NCBI RefSeq assembly: GCF_023554995.1
Contig: NZ_JAMJPK010000001.1
Coordinates: forward strand, 62,001-126,000
Direction: 5' to 3'
Length of the DNA stretch: 64,000 nt
From: Halomonas gemina
GTDB taxonomy: Bacteria > Pseudomonadota > Gammaproteobacteria > Pseudomonadales > Halomonadaceae
The position numbers were made by a program, and so were the translations under genes. This document shows, piece by piece, positions 51,023-59,514 of this stretch (the first letter of the stretch is position 1; each line of letters begins with the position of its first letter). The notes under the pieces are model-generated. The model was not told where the DNA came from. It made no database searches and saw only the letters and a program-made list of their open reading frames with translations.

Positions 51023-51097
51023 AGCAGGCGAGACAGACGGCAAGTCGCCGGGCTCATAACCCGGAGATACTTGGTTCGACTCCAGGGCTTGCTACCA
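51023..51097 (+). tRNA. Phage-encoded tRNA with CAU anticodon (Met or Ile2)
   Basis: 75 bases with encoded CCA. Acceptor AGCAGGC/GCTTGCT (one G-U), anticodon stem CCGGG/CCCGG with loop CTCATAA, T stem CTTGG/CCAGG with loop TTCGACT. The D stem has only three pairs and position 8 is G in place of the conserved U, so it is divergent. CAU can mean elongator Met or, after lysidine modification, Ile for AUA codons. A tRNA right after the late terminator recalls the ileZ-argN-argO genes of Stx phages. Confidence 0.78.
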
Positions 51098-51208
51098 GAT
51101 ACGCCCCTCCCAGCGTGCCCCTGGCCATGGATGGCCACCCCTTTCGTGATGGCGCCGCTGGCGCCTTGCCCGGCCAGTTCCTCCGGGCCCTTTCTGATGA
51201 GGTGTGCC

Positions 51209-51766
51209 ATGTCTGCCCATGCTCCCGTCCACTGGTTGGGCGAGGTCGAGCTCGTGCCGTTCGACCCGCCGGCAGATCCAGCTGCAGACGACAAGGGCAA
51301 CGTGGCCGCCTTCTTCGACATGCTGGCGCATGCCGAAGGCACTACACGCTTCGGCGATGAAGATGGGTATGACGTGCTGGTCGGAGGAGAGCTGTTCGAC
51401 AGCTACCACGATCACCCGCGCCGCCTGGTTTACCTGCCGGCCTATGAGATCAGCAGCACGGCGGCCGGGCGCTACCAGTTTCTGGTTGGCACCTGGGACG
51501 ACCTGGCCGCTCGCTTCGGGCTGCGCGACTTCACCCCGGTCAGCCAGGACGCGGGTGCCATCCAGTTGATCCGCCAGTGTAAGGCCCTTTGCCTGGTGCA
51601 CGATGGCCGGATCCGCGAGGCCATCCATGCCTGCCGCCGCATCTGGGCAAGCCTGCCCGGTGCAGGCTACGGCCAGCGCGAGGTGGCTACCGAGGAACTG
51701 GTCGAGGTGTATCGACAGGCAGGCGGCCGCGTGGCCGAAGAGCAAACCGGCAGAGAACGAACGTGA
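51209..51766 (+). CDS. Lambda R-type endolysin (GH104 lytic transglycosylase)
   Basis: 185 residues from ATG 51209, 6 bases after GAGG. Residues 31-180 follow lambda R closely: AAFFDMLAHAEGTT with catalytic Glu43, YDVLVGGELFDSYHDHPRRL, STAAGRYQFL, and SLPGAGYGQ. No signal peptide or SAR segment, so it needs a holin. It cleaves the glycan by transglycosylation. The 25-residue N-terminal extension rich in Pro/Asp is extra relative to lambda R. The 51098-51208 leader carries a TGGCCATGGATGGCCA hairpin. Confidence 0.93.
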   Translation: MSAHAPVHWLGEVELVPFDPPADPAADDKGNVAAFFDMLAHAEGTTRFGDEDGYDVLVGGELFDSYHDHPRRLVYLPAYEISSTAAGRYQFLVGTWDDLAARFGLRDFTPVSQDAGAIQLIRQCKALCLVHDGRIREAIHACRRIWASLPGAGYGQREVATEELVEVYRQAGGRVAEEQTGRERT

Positions 51767-51768
51767 CT

Positions 51769-52095
51769 ATGGCCGAGGTACCGAAGCAGGGATCGCAACT
51801 CGACCGCATCGAAGGTCTGCTGGCACAGGTTTTGGACCGGCTGACGCGAATGGAAGAGCGCCAGAACGCTCAGTCCGCGCAGATCGACAGCCACGCCATG
51901 CAGCTGACCGAGTACAGCCAGCGGATCCGCGAGCTGGAGGTACAACTGGCGGTGGCGGCGGCTTCCGGAAAGGAGCAGAGCAGGGCGCTTAATGGGCGCT
52001 GGACGGCAGTGGGTGCCGCCTCGCTCGTGGTGCTGGGCTCCATCGGTGCGTTCGTCGGAAACGCCGTCATCCAGCTGATAAAAGGTGTGTCATGA
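51769..52095 (+). CDS. Coiled-coil protein with C-terminal membrane helix, lysis module
   Basis: 108 residues. Heptad pattern from about 10-65 (LDRIEGLLAQVLDRLTRMEERQ), then a helix at about 80-103 (GAASLVVLGSIGAFVGNAVIQL). Between endolysin and holin genes, overlapping the latter by 4 bases. Could be an antiholin, a spanin-like factor or a second holin; no lipobox is visible. Confidence 0.7.
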   Translation: MAEVPKQGSQLDRIEGLLAQVLDRLTRMEERQNAQSAQIDSHAMQLTEYSQRIRELEVQLAVAAASGKEQSRALNGRWTAVGAASLVVLGSIGAFVGNAVIQLIKGVS

Positions 52096-52685
52096 ACTGG
52101 CGAGATGCCGTATCCGAGGTTGCCAAGTATGCGCCCGCCGTTGCTGCTGCGTTGGGCGGTCCTGCTGCTGGTGGTATCACTGCTGGCGCGTCCCGCATGG
52201 TCACTGGCCTACTCGGCGTTGAGGACTCTCCCGCGGGCCTGGTGGCGGCGACGCAGGACCCGAAGAAGCGGGCCGAGCTGATCCGCATCAACAACGAGCA
52301 CCGCGAGAAGCTAGAGGGCATGCGCCTGAATGCCGAGGCTGCCCAGGCGGCGGAGGAGACGGCCCGGCTGGCTGAGACTCAGAAGACTTTGCGTGCCGAG
52401 CTCGAGCACGATGGCTGGTTCAAGAGTGGTTGGCGTCCTGCACTAGGCTGGGTATTTGCTGCGTCTCTCGGCGCGCTGGCCGGCGTGATGGCCTTCACGA
52501 TCGCCCGCACGCCGACTGTGGTCAGCGATCCTGAGTTCACCGGCATGCTGGTGTGGCTGTTCGTGACCATGGGCGGCGCTCTCGGCATCAACGTGCGTGA
52601 GCGGAGCAAGGACAAGATCCGCCGCTTGGGCCAGTCGCCGCGGACGTTCATGGATGCGCTGCTGGTGAGAAAGCCGGAAGGTTAG
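52092..52685 (+). CDS. Holin family protein (3TM, GTA-type)
   Basis: 197 residues. N-terminal Ala/Gly-rich amphipathic part (residues 10-40), a helical middle (60-105), then two clear membrane helices (about 112-135 and 147-166), like the 3TM holins described from gene transfer agents and many phages: WFKSGWRPALGWVFAASLG is typical. Would open the membrane for the endolysin. Confidence 0.82.
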   Translation: MNWRDAVSEVAKYAPAVAAALGGPAAGGITAGASRMVTGLLGVEDSPAGLVAATQDPKKRAELIRINNEHREKLEGMRLNAEAAQAAEETARLAETQKTLRAELEHDGWFKSGWRPALGWVFAASLGALAGVMAFTIARTPTVVSDPEFTGMLVWLFVTMGGALGINVRERSKDKIRRLGQSPRTFMDALLVRKPEG

Positions 52686-52693
52686 AGGCTGGC

Positions 52694-52915
52694 TTAACCT
52701 CGGGGTGGGAATGGATCATTTCCGTGGCTATCCCGGTCTCGGATGGCTCCGTCTTTTCCTTGGATGATGAACTCGACGCCTTCTCGGCGGGCCATGTCCC
52801 GCCCGTAATTGATGGCCTCTTTTTGTGTTTCAAAAGTCCGGGCTACTCGATCTGTGTTCTCGTGGCGGACGGCCCAGCCTTTTGGATGTACAACAACCCA
52901 TACATTGGGCTTCAT
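52694..52915 (-). CDS. DUF2188 protein, oppositely oriented moron
   Basis: 73 residues. Matches DUF2188 throughout: NVWVVVHPKGWAVRHENTDR...FETQKEAINYGRDMARRE...GVEFIIQGKDGAIRDRDSHGND. Minus strand inside the rightward late operon, so it probably has its own promoter and is expressed in the lysogen. Function of the domain unknown. Confidence 0.88.
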   Translation of the reverse strand: MKPNVWVVVHPKGWAVRHENTDRVARTFETQKEAINYGRDMARREGVEFIIQGKDGAIRDRDSHGNDPFPPRG

Positions 52916-52989
52916 AAGTACCTCCTTAGTTGGTGGTGCTACTCAGACTGGCATCTGCCGGTAGAGCCAGCAAGAAACTGAGTGTCGAC

Positions 52990-53364
52990 ATGCCTCAACG
53001 TCCACCACGCCCCTGCCGCGCTCCAGCGTGCGGGGGCAAGACCACTGAGCAGCACGGCTACTGCCAGGAACACGAGCACCTAGCGACTGGGTGGCAACGG
53101 ACCCAGCAGGGCAAGAGCTCCTCGGTTCGTGGGTACGGCGCTCGCTGGCAGAAGTTACGTCGAGTAGTTATCCAGCGGGATGGTGGGTTGTGTCAGCCCT
53201 GCCGACAGGTCGGTCGGATCACGTCGTTTGATGCTGTCGACCACATCGTCCCAAAGGCCGAAGGCGGCACGGACAGCCACGACAACCTGCAGTGCATCTG
53301 CGACCCGTGCCATCGGGAGAAGACCCAGCAGGAAGCAGCCAGGGCCCGCCAGCGCGACGCCTGA
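52990..53364 (+). CDS. Phage HNH endonuclease
   Basis: 124 residues. HNH motif with two zinc Cys pairs: CQPCRQVG, AVDHIVPKAEGGTDSHDNLQ and CDPCHREK. N-terminal CRAPACGGKTTEQHGYCQEH is a further zinc ribbon. In HK97-type phages an HNH protein beside the terminase genes is required for cos cutting and packaging. ATG 52990 chosen by family length; its ribosome site is weak. Confidence 0.9.
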   Translation: MPQRPPRPCRAPACGGKTTEQHGYCQEHEHLATGWQRTQQGKSSSVRGYGARWQKLRRVVIQRDGGLCQPCRQVGRITSFDAVDHIVPKAEGGTDSHDNLQCICDPCHREKTQQEAARARQRDA

Positions 53365-53478
53365 GGGGGAGGGGGGGATGCAATCCCTACAGCCTTTGCC
53401 GGGGTCGACCGCAAGCCTTCGGCAGTTTCTTACACCCGCGAAATATGAAATTCCAGGGCTTGAGCAGGAGGTAGCACC
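53365..53478 (+). other. Gap between HNH and small terminase genes, cos candidate
   Basis: 114 bases with a G-run at its left, then a mixed stretch with CGAAATATGAAATTCC. In HK97-like phages cos lies near here. I cannot locate the nick positions by eye. Confidence 0.35.
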
Positions 53479-53964
53479 ATGGCAGGCACCAGCAAGAGTG
53501 GGCGGAAGCCCAAGCCCAGCCATCTGAAGGCGGTGCAGGGCAACGCCGGCAAGCGCAAGGTCAATGAGGACGAGCCCCAGGGAGAGGGGCTCGTCGAGGC
53601 GCCGGAGCCGCCGGAGTGGATGGACCCGATCGGCCAGGCTGCTTGGCGCGAGCTGGCGCCCTGGCTGGTCAGGGTCAAGATCCTGACCGGTTCAGATCTC
53701 CATGTGCTCGAAACTTATTGCGAGGCCTACGCCACCTGGCGAGCCTCGGTGGAGGAGGTTGCCCGCACTGGGCTGACCGTCGAGACCGCGATGGGCGGCA
53801 TCGCCAAGAACCCCGCTCTGACGGCGAAGAACGAGGCACATCGCCAGATGACAGTAAGCGGGTCGGCCCTCGGTCTGACGCCTGCCGATCGCGCGCGGCT
53901 GGCCGTGCCCGGCGCCAAGGACGCCTCCAACCCCTTCAAAGACCTGGTAGGCAAAAAGCGATGA
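53479..53964 (+). CDS. Terminase small subunit, P27 family
   Basis: 161 residues. Basic N-terminus (SGRKPKPSHLKAVQGNAGKRK) and the P27 core LTGSDLHVLETYCEAYATWRASVEEV...GIAKNPALTAKNEAHRQMTVSGSALGLTPADRARL. It recognises phage DNA for packaging. Seven bases from the large subunit gene. Confidence 0.93.
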   Translation: MAGTSKSGRKPKPSHLKAVQGNAGKRKVNEDEPQGEGLVEAPEPPEWMDPIGQAAWRELAPWLVRVKILTGSDLHVLETYCEAYATWRASVEEVARTGLTVETAMGGIAKNPALTAKNEAHRQMTVSGSALGLTPADRARLAVPGAKDASNPFKDLVGKKR

Positions 53965-53970
53965 CTCTCA

Positions 53971-55686
53971 ATGGCCAGCTACCCCAACGTCAACGCCGCG
54001 AACAGGTACGCACGGGACGTGGTGGCTGGCCGGATTCCGGCGTGCAAGGAGGTCCGGCAGGCCTGCCGGCGCCATCTGGAGGACGCCAAGGCAGCGAAGT
54101 CCCGGTCCTATCCGTACCGCTTCGATCGCGAGGCCGCTGAACGCGCCGCCATTTTCATCCAGCTGCTACCCCACACCAAGGGGCGCTGGGCACGTGAGAA
54201 GCGACTGATTGCGCTGGAGCCCTGGCAGCTGTTCATCGTCTGCGCGATCTTCGGCTGGCTGAAGAAGCGCACCGGTATGCGCCGCTTTACCGAGGCCTAC
54301 ATCGAGGTCGAGCGCAAGAACGGCAAGTCAGTGCTGGCCGCGGCCATCGCCAACTATATGCTCGCCGCCGATGGCGAGTACGGTGCCGAGGTCTACTGCG
54401 GCGCCACCACCGAGAAACAGGCCTGGGAGGTGTTTCGGCCGTCCCGCTTGATGTTGATGAAGTCACCGGCGCTGGTGAGTGCCGCGGGCATCGAGATCAT
54501 GGCCAAGAACGTCTCGATCCCGGAGGACGGATCGCGCCTCGAGCCCTTGATCGGCGACCCGGGTGATGGCTCGTCGCCCAGCTGTGCCCTGGTCGACGAG
54601 TTCCACGAGCACCAGTCGCCAAGTCTCTACGACACCATGGCGACCGGCATGGGCTCCCGCGACCAGCCGCTGATGTTCATCATCACCACGGCCGGCTTCA
54701 ACCTGGCGGGGCCGTGTTACGACAAGCGCCGCCAGGTGCAGCAGATGCTCGATGGCGCGCTGCCCAACGATGAGCTGTTCGGCATCATCTACACCATCGA
54801 CCAGGGCGACAGCTGGCAGGATCCGGCGGTACTGCGCAAGGCCAACCCCAACTTCGGCATCTCGGTCTCCGAGGAATTCCTGCTCAAGGCCCAGCGTGAC
54901 GCGATCCGCTACCCCAGTCGGCAGAACTCGTTCCTGACCAAGCACCTCAACGTCTGGGTCAGTGCCCGCAGCGCCTGGCTGAACATGGCCGAATGGCATG
55001 CCGTCGGCGACGCCTCGCTTGCGATCGAGGACTTCATCGGCAAGCCGTGCTGGCTGGGTGTTGACCTGGCCAGCAAGACCGACATCGCCGCCATCGCGCT
55101 GCTGTTCCGCGACGAGATCGAGGACAAAAAGGGCCGGCTCAAGACGCGCTGGACCGTCTTCGTGCGCAGCTACCTGCCTGAGGGTGCCGTCGAGCGAGCC
55201 AGCAATAACAAGGCGGCCTATGAGACCTGGGTCAACAGTGGCTACCTGCTCACCACCGATGGCGAGGAGCTCGACTTCGAGGTCATCCGCGAAGACATCA
55301 AGGACCTCGCCAGCCTGTTCGAGATCCAGGAAATCGCCTACGACCCCTGGCGCGCCACCCAACTGGCTCACCAGCTGATGAACGACGGCGCCGAGATCAT
55401 CGAATACCGCAACACCGTGCAGAACATGTCGCCGGCGATGCGCGAAATGGAGGCCGCCATCACCGGCGGGCGCTGGCGACACTCCTGCGATCCGGTGCTG
55501 ACCTGGATGGCCAGCAACGTCGTGGCTAAGGCCGACGCCAAGGACAACATCTATCCGCGCAAGGAAAAGCCCGAGAACAAGATCGACGGCATCATCGCCA
55601 TCCTCATGGCCCTGGGCCGTGCCATCACCGCCGAAGGCCAAGCGCCGGACGAATCCATCTACGACACCACGGACGTGACATGCTGA
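53971..55686 (+). CDS. Terminase large subunit, HK97 type
   Basis: 571 residues. ATPase domain with Walker A-like VERKNGKSVLAAA (about residues 112-124) and Walker B CALVDEFHEH; RuvC-type nuclease domain with GVDLASKTDIAAIALL, the coupling EIAYDPWRATQL and the final acidic KIDGIIAILMALG. Packages DNA into proheads. Complete, no frameshift. Confidence 0.96.
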   Translation: MASYPNVNAANRYARDVVAGRIPACKEVRQACRRHLEDAKAAKSRSYPYRFDREAAERAAIFIQLLPHTKGRWAREKRLIALEPWQLFIVCAIFGWLKKRTGMRRFTEAYIEVERKNGKSVLAAAIANYMLAADGEYGAEVYCGATTEKQAWEVFRPSRLMLMKSPALVSAAGIEIMAKNVSIPEDGSRLEPLIGDPGDGSSPSCALVDEFHEHQSPSLYDTMATGMGSRDQPLMFIITTAGFNLAGPCYDKRRQVQQMLDGALPNDELFGIIYTIDQGDSWQDPAVLRKANPNFGISVSEEFLLKAQRDAIRYPSRQNSFLTKHLNVWVSARSAWLNMAEWHAVGDASLAIEDFIGKPCWLGVDLASKTDIAAIALLFRDEIEDKKGRLKTRWTVFVRSYLPEGAVERASNNKAAYETWVNSGYLLTTDGEELDFEVIREDIKDLASLFEIQEIAYDPWRATQLAHQLMNDGAEIIEYRNTVQNMSPAMREMEAAITGGRWRHSCDPVLTWMASNVVAKADAKDNIYPRKEKPENKIDGIIAILMALGRAITAEGQAPDESIYDTTDVTC

Positions 55687-55865
55687 TTTCCCTCGTCACC
55701 TTTCTCGTCGGCCTGGTGGGCGCTGCCCTGGTTGCCTTCGGCGCCTGGCTGCTGGCGCCCGCTGCCGGCTACATCGTCGCCGGCGTGCTGTGCCTGGCCT
55801 GGTCGTGGCTGGCCGCTCGGGCTGGCGCACGGCAGGCCCCGCCCACCGAAGAGGGTGACCACTGA
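55680..55865 (+). CDS. Small membrane protein between terminase and portal genes
   Basis: 61 residues with two membrane helices (about 2-24 and 29-48). Overlaps the terminase stop by 7 bases and abuts the portal start. Such short genes are frequent here in HK97-like phages; role unknown. Confidence 0.65.
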   Translation: MLISLVTFLVGLVGAALVAFGAWLLAPAAGYIVAGVLCLAWSWLAARAGARQAPPTEEGDH

Positions 55866-57130
55866 TGTTCTGGCCCAACATGTTCACCAGTGCCGCCAGC
55901 GGCCAGCAGCGCAAGGGTGTCGACTGGACCGGCGGGTGGGTCAGCTCGGTGGTCGGTCGCCAGAGCTCAGCCGGCACCATGGTCAACACCGAGACCGCGA
56001 TGGCCGTCAGTGCTCTGCGTGCCTGCGTGACCCTGCTGGCCGAGTCGGTGGCTCAGCTGCCCTGCGAGCTCTACCGCCGTGACGACCAGGGCGGCCGCGT
56101 CCGTGCCGTGGATCACCCGCTCTACGACCTGATCCACAGCCAGCCCAACCGCAAGGACACCAGCTTCGAGTACTACGAGCAGGGCATGGGCGCTCTGACG
56201 CTGGAGGGCAATGAGTTCTCGCTGATCGACCGCGACGGCGCCGGTTATCCGCGCGAGCTGATCCCCGTTCACCCCAAGAAGGTGCGGGTGCTCAAGGGGC
56301 CGGACGGGCTGCCCTACTATCAGCTGCTCGAGCACGCCGACGAGATCGTGCCGATGCGCATGATGCACCACGTCAAGGCATTCTCCATCGACGGCTTCGT
56401 CGGCCTCTCACCGATCGCCACCAATGCCGATGCCATCGGGCTGGCGTTGGCCACCGAGCAGCATGCCGCCGCCGTCTTCCAGCGCGGCACCACCATGTCC
56501 GGGGTGATCCAGCGCCCGCGGGAGGCCGCCCCGATCCAGGATCAGGCCAAGGTCGACCGCCTGCTCGAGAAGTTCGCCGAGCGTCATTCTGGCCTGCGCA
56601 ACATGTTCAGCGTGGCCCTGCTGCAGGAGGGCATGGAGTACAAGCAGCTGGCCATGGACAACGAGAAGGCCCAGCTGCTGGAGTCGCGCAACTTTGGCGT
56701 CATCGAGGTGTGTCGGCTTTATAAGGTGCCGCCGCACATGATCCAGCAGCTCGACAAGGCGACCTTCAACAACATCGAGCACCAGGGCCTGCAGTTCGTC
56801 ATCTACACCCTGCTGCCGTGGATCAAGCGCAAGGAGGCCGCGATGATGCGCGACCTCCTGCTGCCCGAGGAGCGCAAGAACCTCTACATCGAGTTCAACG
56901 TCGGCGGCTTGCTGCGTGGGGACCAGAAGAGTCGCTACGAGGCCTACGCCCTGGGCCGCCAGTGGGGCTGGCTGTCGGTCAACGACATCCGCCGCTTGGA
57001 GAACATGCCGCCCATCGCTGGCGGCGGCAAGTACCTCACGCCGATGAACATGACCGATTCCCAGCGCCCCGGCGAGAGCCTGAACGCCACCCCCGAGCAG
57101 CTCCAGGCCATCCAGGAGATCCTTCAATGA
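55865..57130 (+). CDS. Portal protein, HK97 family
   Basis: 421 residues. Typical segments: AMAVSALRACVTLLAESVAQLPCELYRR near the N-terminus, ALTLEGNEFSLIDRDG, SIDGFVGLSPIA, and YKVPPHMIQQLDKATFNNIEHQGLQFVIYTLLPW in the stem-crown region, then RLENMPPIAGGGKYLTPMNM. Forms the dodecameric DNA gate of the head. Overlaps the protease gene by 4 bases. Confidence 0.96.
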   Translation: MFWPNMFTSAASGQQRKGVDWTGGWVSSVVGRQSSAGTMVNTETAMAVSALRACVTLLAESVAQLPCELYRRDDQGGRVRAVDHPLYDLIHSQPNRKDTSFEYYEQGMGALTLEGNEFSLIDRDGAGYPRELIPVHPKKVRVLKGPDGLPYYQLLEHADEIVPMRMMHHVKAFSIDGFVGLSPIATNADAIGLALATEQHAAAVFQRGTTMSGVIQRPREAAPIQDQAKVDRLLEKFAERHSGLRNMFSVALLQEGMEYKQLAMDNEKAQLLESRNFGVIEVCRLYKVPPHMIQQLDKATFNNIEHQGLQFVIYTLLPWIKRKEAAMMRDLLLPEERKNLYIEFNVGGLLRGDQKSRYEAYALGRQWGWLSVNDIRRLENMPPIAGGGKYLTPMNMTDSQRPGESLNATPEQLQAIQEILQ

Positions 57131-58065
57131 GCCACGCCATGATCAACTACCCACACATCGCGTCGATGGTGTTCAACACCCCGCTCTATGCGACGCCGAC
57201 CCTGGTGCAGGCCGTGCGCTCGGTGCTCGAGCCCCGCCTGCTGGGCCGCACCCACGACCTGCCGCAGAGCCTCGGTCTGGGCGGCGACGAAGAGCGCGAA
57301 ATGCAGCGCCTGCAGGTGGTGGGGCGGCTCGCCATCATCCCCGTGCACGGCGTGCTGGTTGCCCGCCGCGGGCAGATCAACGGCGCCTGCGAGGAGATCC
57401 TCTCCTACGAGCGCCTGCGCGGGCAGATCACCGCCGCCCTCAACCATGAGTTGGTCGAGGAGATCGTCCTCGACTTCCACACCGGCGGCGGCCAGGCCAT
57501 GGGCTGCAAGGAGCTGGGCGACTTCATCCGGGCCAGCACCGCCATCAAGCCGATCACCGCCCTCGTCAACTTCGCCGCTTACTCGGCCGGCTACTTCCTG
57601 GCTTCAGCCTGCACCCGGATCATCGCCAGCCCCACCGCCGGCGTCGGCTCCATCGGCGTGATCATCGAGACCTACGAGATCAGCCGGATGGAAGAGGAGA
57701 TGGGCATCACCTTCAACACCTTCTTCCGCGGTGATCACAAGAACAACCTCTCCCCCCACGAGCCGATAACCGACCAGGCCATCCAGGAGATCAACACCAA
57801 GCTCGACGATGCCTATGCCACCTTCACCGAATCCGTGGCCAGCTACCGTGGGATCTCGGTCAGTGACGTGATGGCCAGCGAAGCGCGGCTTTACACCGCC
57901 AAGGACGCCCTCGCCGTCAAACTGATCGACGAGATCGCCCCCGCGCAGGACGCCCTCGATGCCATCGCTCAGGCCTACACCAGCCAGAGCCCACCCTTGA
58001 CCACCCGAAACAGTCGACGCATTCAGGCCCAGGCCCGAGCGCTCGATACCAGTTGTCAGCTCTAG
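57127..58065 (+). CDS. Prohead protease, S49 (SppA/ClpP-fold) type
   Basis: 312 residues. IIPVHGVLVARRG, then the serine nucleophile in NFAAYSAGYFLASACTRIIASPTAGVGSIGV, and the downstream Lys region of S49 peptidases. It probably removes the scaffold (delta) part of the capsid protein, whose gene follows. The C-terminal 50 residues are polar and may serve as scaffold extension. Confidence 0.9.
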   Translation: MSHAMINYPHIASMVFNTPLYATPTLVQAVRSVLEPRLLGRTHDLPQSLGLGGDEEREMQRLQVVGRLAIIPVHGVLVARRGQINGACEEILSYERLRGQITAALNHELVEEIVLDFHTGGGQAMGCKELGDFIRASTAIKPITALVNFAAYSAGYFLASACTRIIASPTAGVGSIGVIIETYEISRMEEEMGITFNTFFRGDHKNNLSPHEPITDQAIQEINTKLDDAYATFTESVASYRGISVSDVMASEARLYTAKDALAVKLIDEIAPAQDALDAIAQAYTSQSPPLTTRNSRRIQAQARALDTSCQL

Positions 58066-58087
58066 CCACGCGGCGGAGCGACACCCC

Positions 58088-58110
58088 AGGCGGCCACGGC
58101 CGCCTTTTTC
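58088..58110 (+). terminator. Hairpin with U-run between protease and capsid genes
   Basis: GGCGGCC/GGCCGCC (58089-58104) followed by five U residues and C. Likely a partial terminator or RNA processing site that sets capsid expression apart. Confidence 0.7.
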
Positions 58111-58135
58111 GTGCCTAACCGAAAGAGGACGCACC

Positions 58136-59431
58136 ATGCTTACCATCGAAGAACTCCGCCGCCAGCGCGCCGAGGTGAATGCCCAGGTGCAGGCCCTGGC
58201 CAAGCTGGAACAGGAGAACGGCGAGCTCGACGCCGAGCAGCTCGAGCAGTTCGAGCAGCTTGCCGGCCAGTTCGACAAGCTCAGCGAGCAGCTGACGCGT
58301 GCCGAAGCCGTGGAGCGCATGAACGCCACCGCTTCCCAGCCGGTGGAGAGCTACGGCAACCGCGCCCCGGCGGTACATACCAAGCCCGAGCTCAAGCAGT
58401 ACACCGGTGCCAAGGTGGCACGCATGGCCATGGCGGTGGCCGCCGGCAAGGGCGACCTGCAGCTGGCCGCCAAGTTCGCCTCAGGCGAGATTGGTGATGC
58501 CGATGTGGCCATGGCCATCGAGACCAGCGCCGGCTCCGGTGGATCGCTGATCCCGCAGAACCTCCATGACGAAGTGATCGAACTGCTGCGCCCGCGTACC
58601 GTGGTGCGTGGCCTCGGCGCCCAGACCATGCCGCTGCCCAACGGTAACATGAGCATCCCGCGCATGGCCTCTGGGGCGACTTCCAGCTACGTCGGCGAGA
58701 GCTCCGACGTGCTGGCCTCCGAAGGCAGCACCGACGACGTCGCGCTGCAGGCCAAGACCATGATCACCCTGGTGCCGTTCTCCAACCAGCTGATCGGCCG
58801 CGCCGGCTTCAACGTCGAGCAGCTGTTCCTCAACGACATGATCGCCAGCATGGCGGTGCGCGAGGACAAGGCTTTCCTGCGTGACGACGGCTCCAGCGAC
58901 ACCCCCACTGGCTTCGCCAAGATCTGTGCCGATGAGGGTCGCACCGTTCCCTGGAACGGTACCGCCGACATGGCCGGCATCGACGCCTACCTCGACAGCC
59001 TGATCCTGACCCTGATGGAGAGCGACAGCCTGCTGCTCCAGCCGGGCTGGGCGTTGTCACCGCGCACCTACATGAAGCTGTTCGGTCTGCGCGATGGCAA
59101 CGGCAACAAGGTCTATCCGGAAATGGCTCAGGGCGAGCTCAAGGGCTGGCCGATCAAGCACACCACCACCATTCCCACCAACCTCGACACCTCAGGGGAT
59201 CTCAACAACAACGAGACCGAGATCTTCTTCGCCGACTGGAACGATGTGGTCATCGGCGAGAGCGACATGATGACCATCGACTTCTCTCGCGAGGCCACCT
59301 ACAAGGACGCCAGCGACAACCTGGTCAGCGCCTTCTCGCGCAACCAGTCGCTGCTCCGTGTAGTGAAGGAGCACGACGTGGCCTTCCGCCATCCCGAAGG
59401 TCTGGTGCTGGGTACCGAGGTGCCCTGGTAA
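58136..59431 (+). CDS. Major capsid protein, HK97 fold
   Basis: 431 residues. An N-terminal coiled-coil scaffold domain (residues 1-70, MLTIEELRRQRAEVNAQVQALAKLEQ-like heptads) and linker to about 128, then the mature shell: SGGSLIPQNLHDEVIELLRPRTVVRGLGAQ, LVPFSNQLIGRAG, GFAKICADEG and the C-terminal E-rich strand. Maturation cleavage is expected just before ETSAGSGG. RBS GAGG. Confidence 0.96.
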   Translation: MLTIEELRRQRAEVNAQVQALAKLEQENGELDAEQLEQFEQLAGQFDKLSEQLTRAEAVERMNATASQPVESYGNRAPAVHTKPELKQYTGAKVARMAMAVAAGKGDLQLAAKFASGEIGDADVAMAIETSAGSGGSLIPQNLHDEVIELLRPRTVVRGLGAQTMPLPNGNMSIPRMASGATSSYVGESSDVLASEGSTDDVALQAKTMITLVPFSNQLIGRAGFNVEQLFLNDMIASMAVREDKAFLRDDGSSDTPTGFAKICADEGRTVPWNGTADMAGIDAYLDSLILTLMESDSLLLQPGWALSPRTYMKLFGLRDGNGNKVYPEMAQGELKGWPIKHTTTIPTNLDTSGDLNNNETEIFFADWNDVVIGESDMMTIDFSREATYKDASDNLVSAFSRNQSLLRVVKEHDVAFRHPEGLVLGTEVPW

Positions 59432-59452
59432 CACCGAGCGCCGCCACCCTGT

Positions 59453-59478
59453 CGCCGGCCGCCTGAGTGCGGCCGGCG
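59453..59478 (+). other. Hairpin after the capsid gene
   Basis: CGCCGGCCGC and GCGGCCGGCG, loop of 6, no U-run. A stabiliser of the capsid message is likely. Confidence 0.6.
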
Positions 59479-59514
59479 TCGTATCCGGATCCCATCCCCG
59501 AAAGGAGCCACACC

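Noticed and set aside
51023..51097. Second attachment site, because this is another tRNA inside the prophage
   Set aside because: Its 3' end does not repeat the tRNA-Ala 3' sequence and it lies between late-control and lysis genes, so it is a phage tRNA and not attR.
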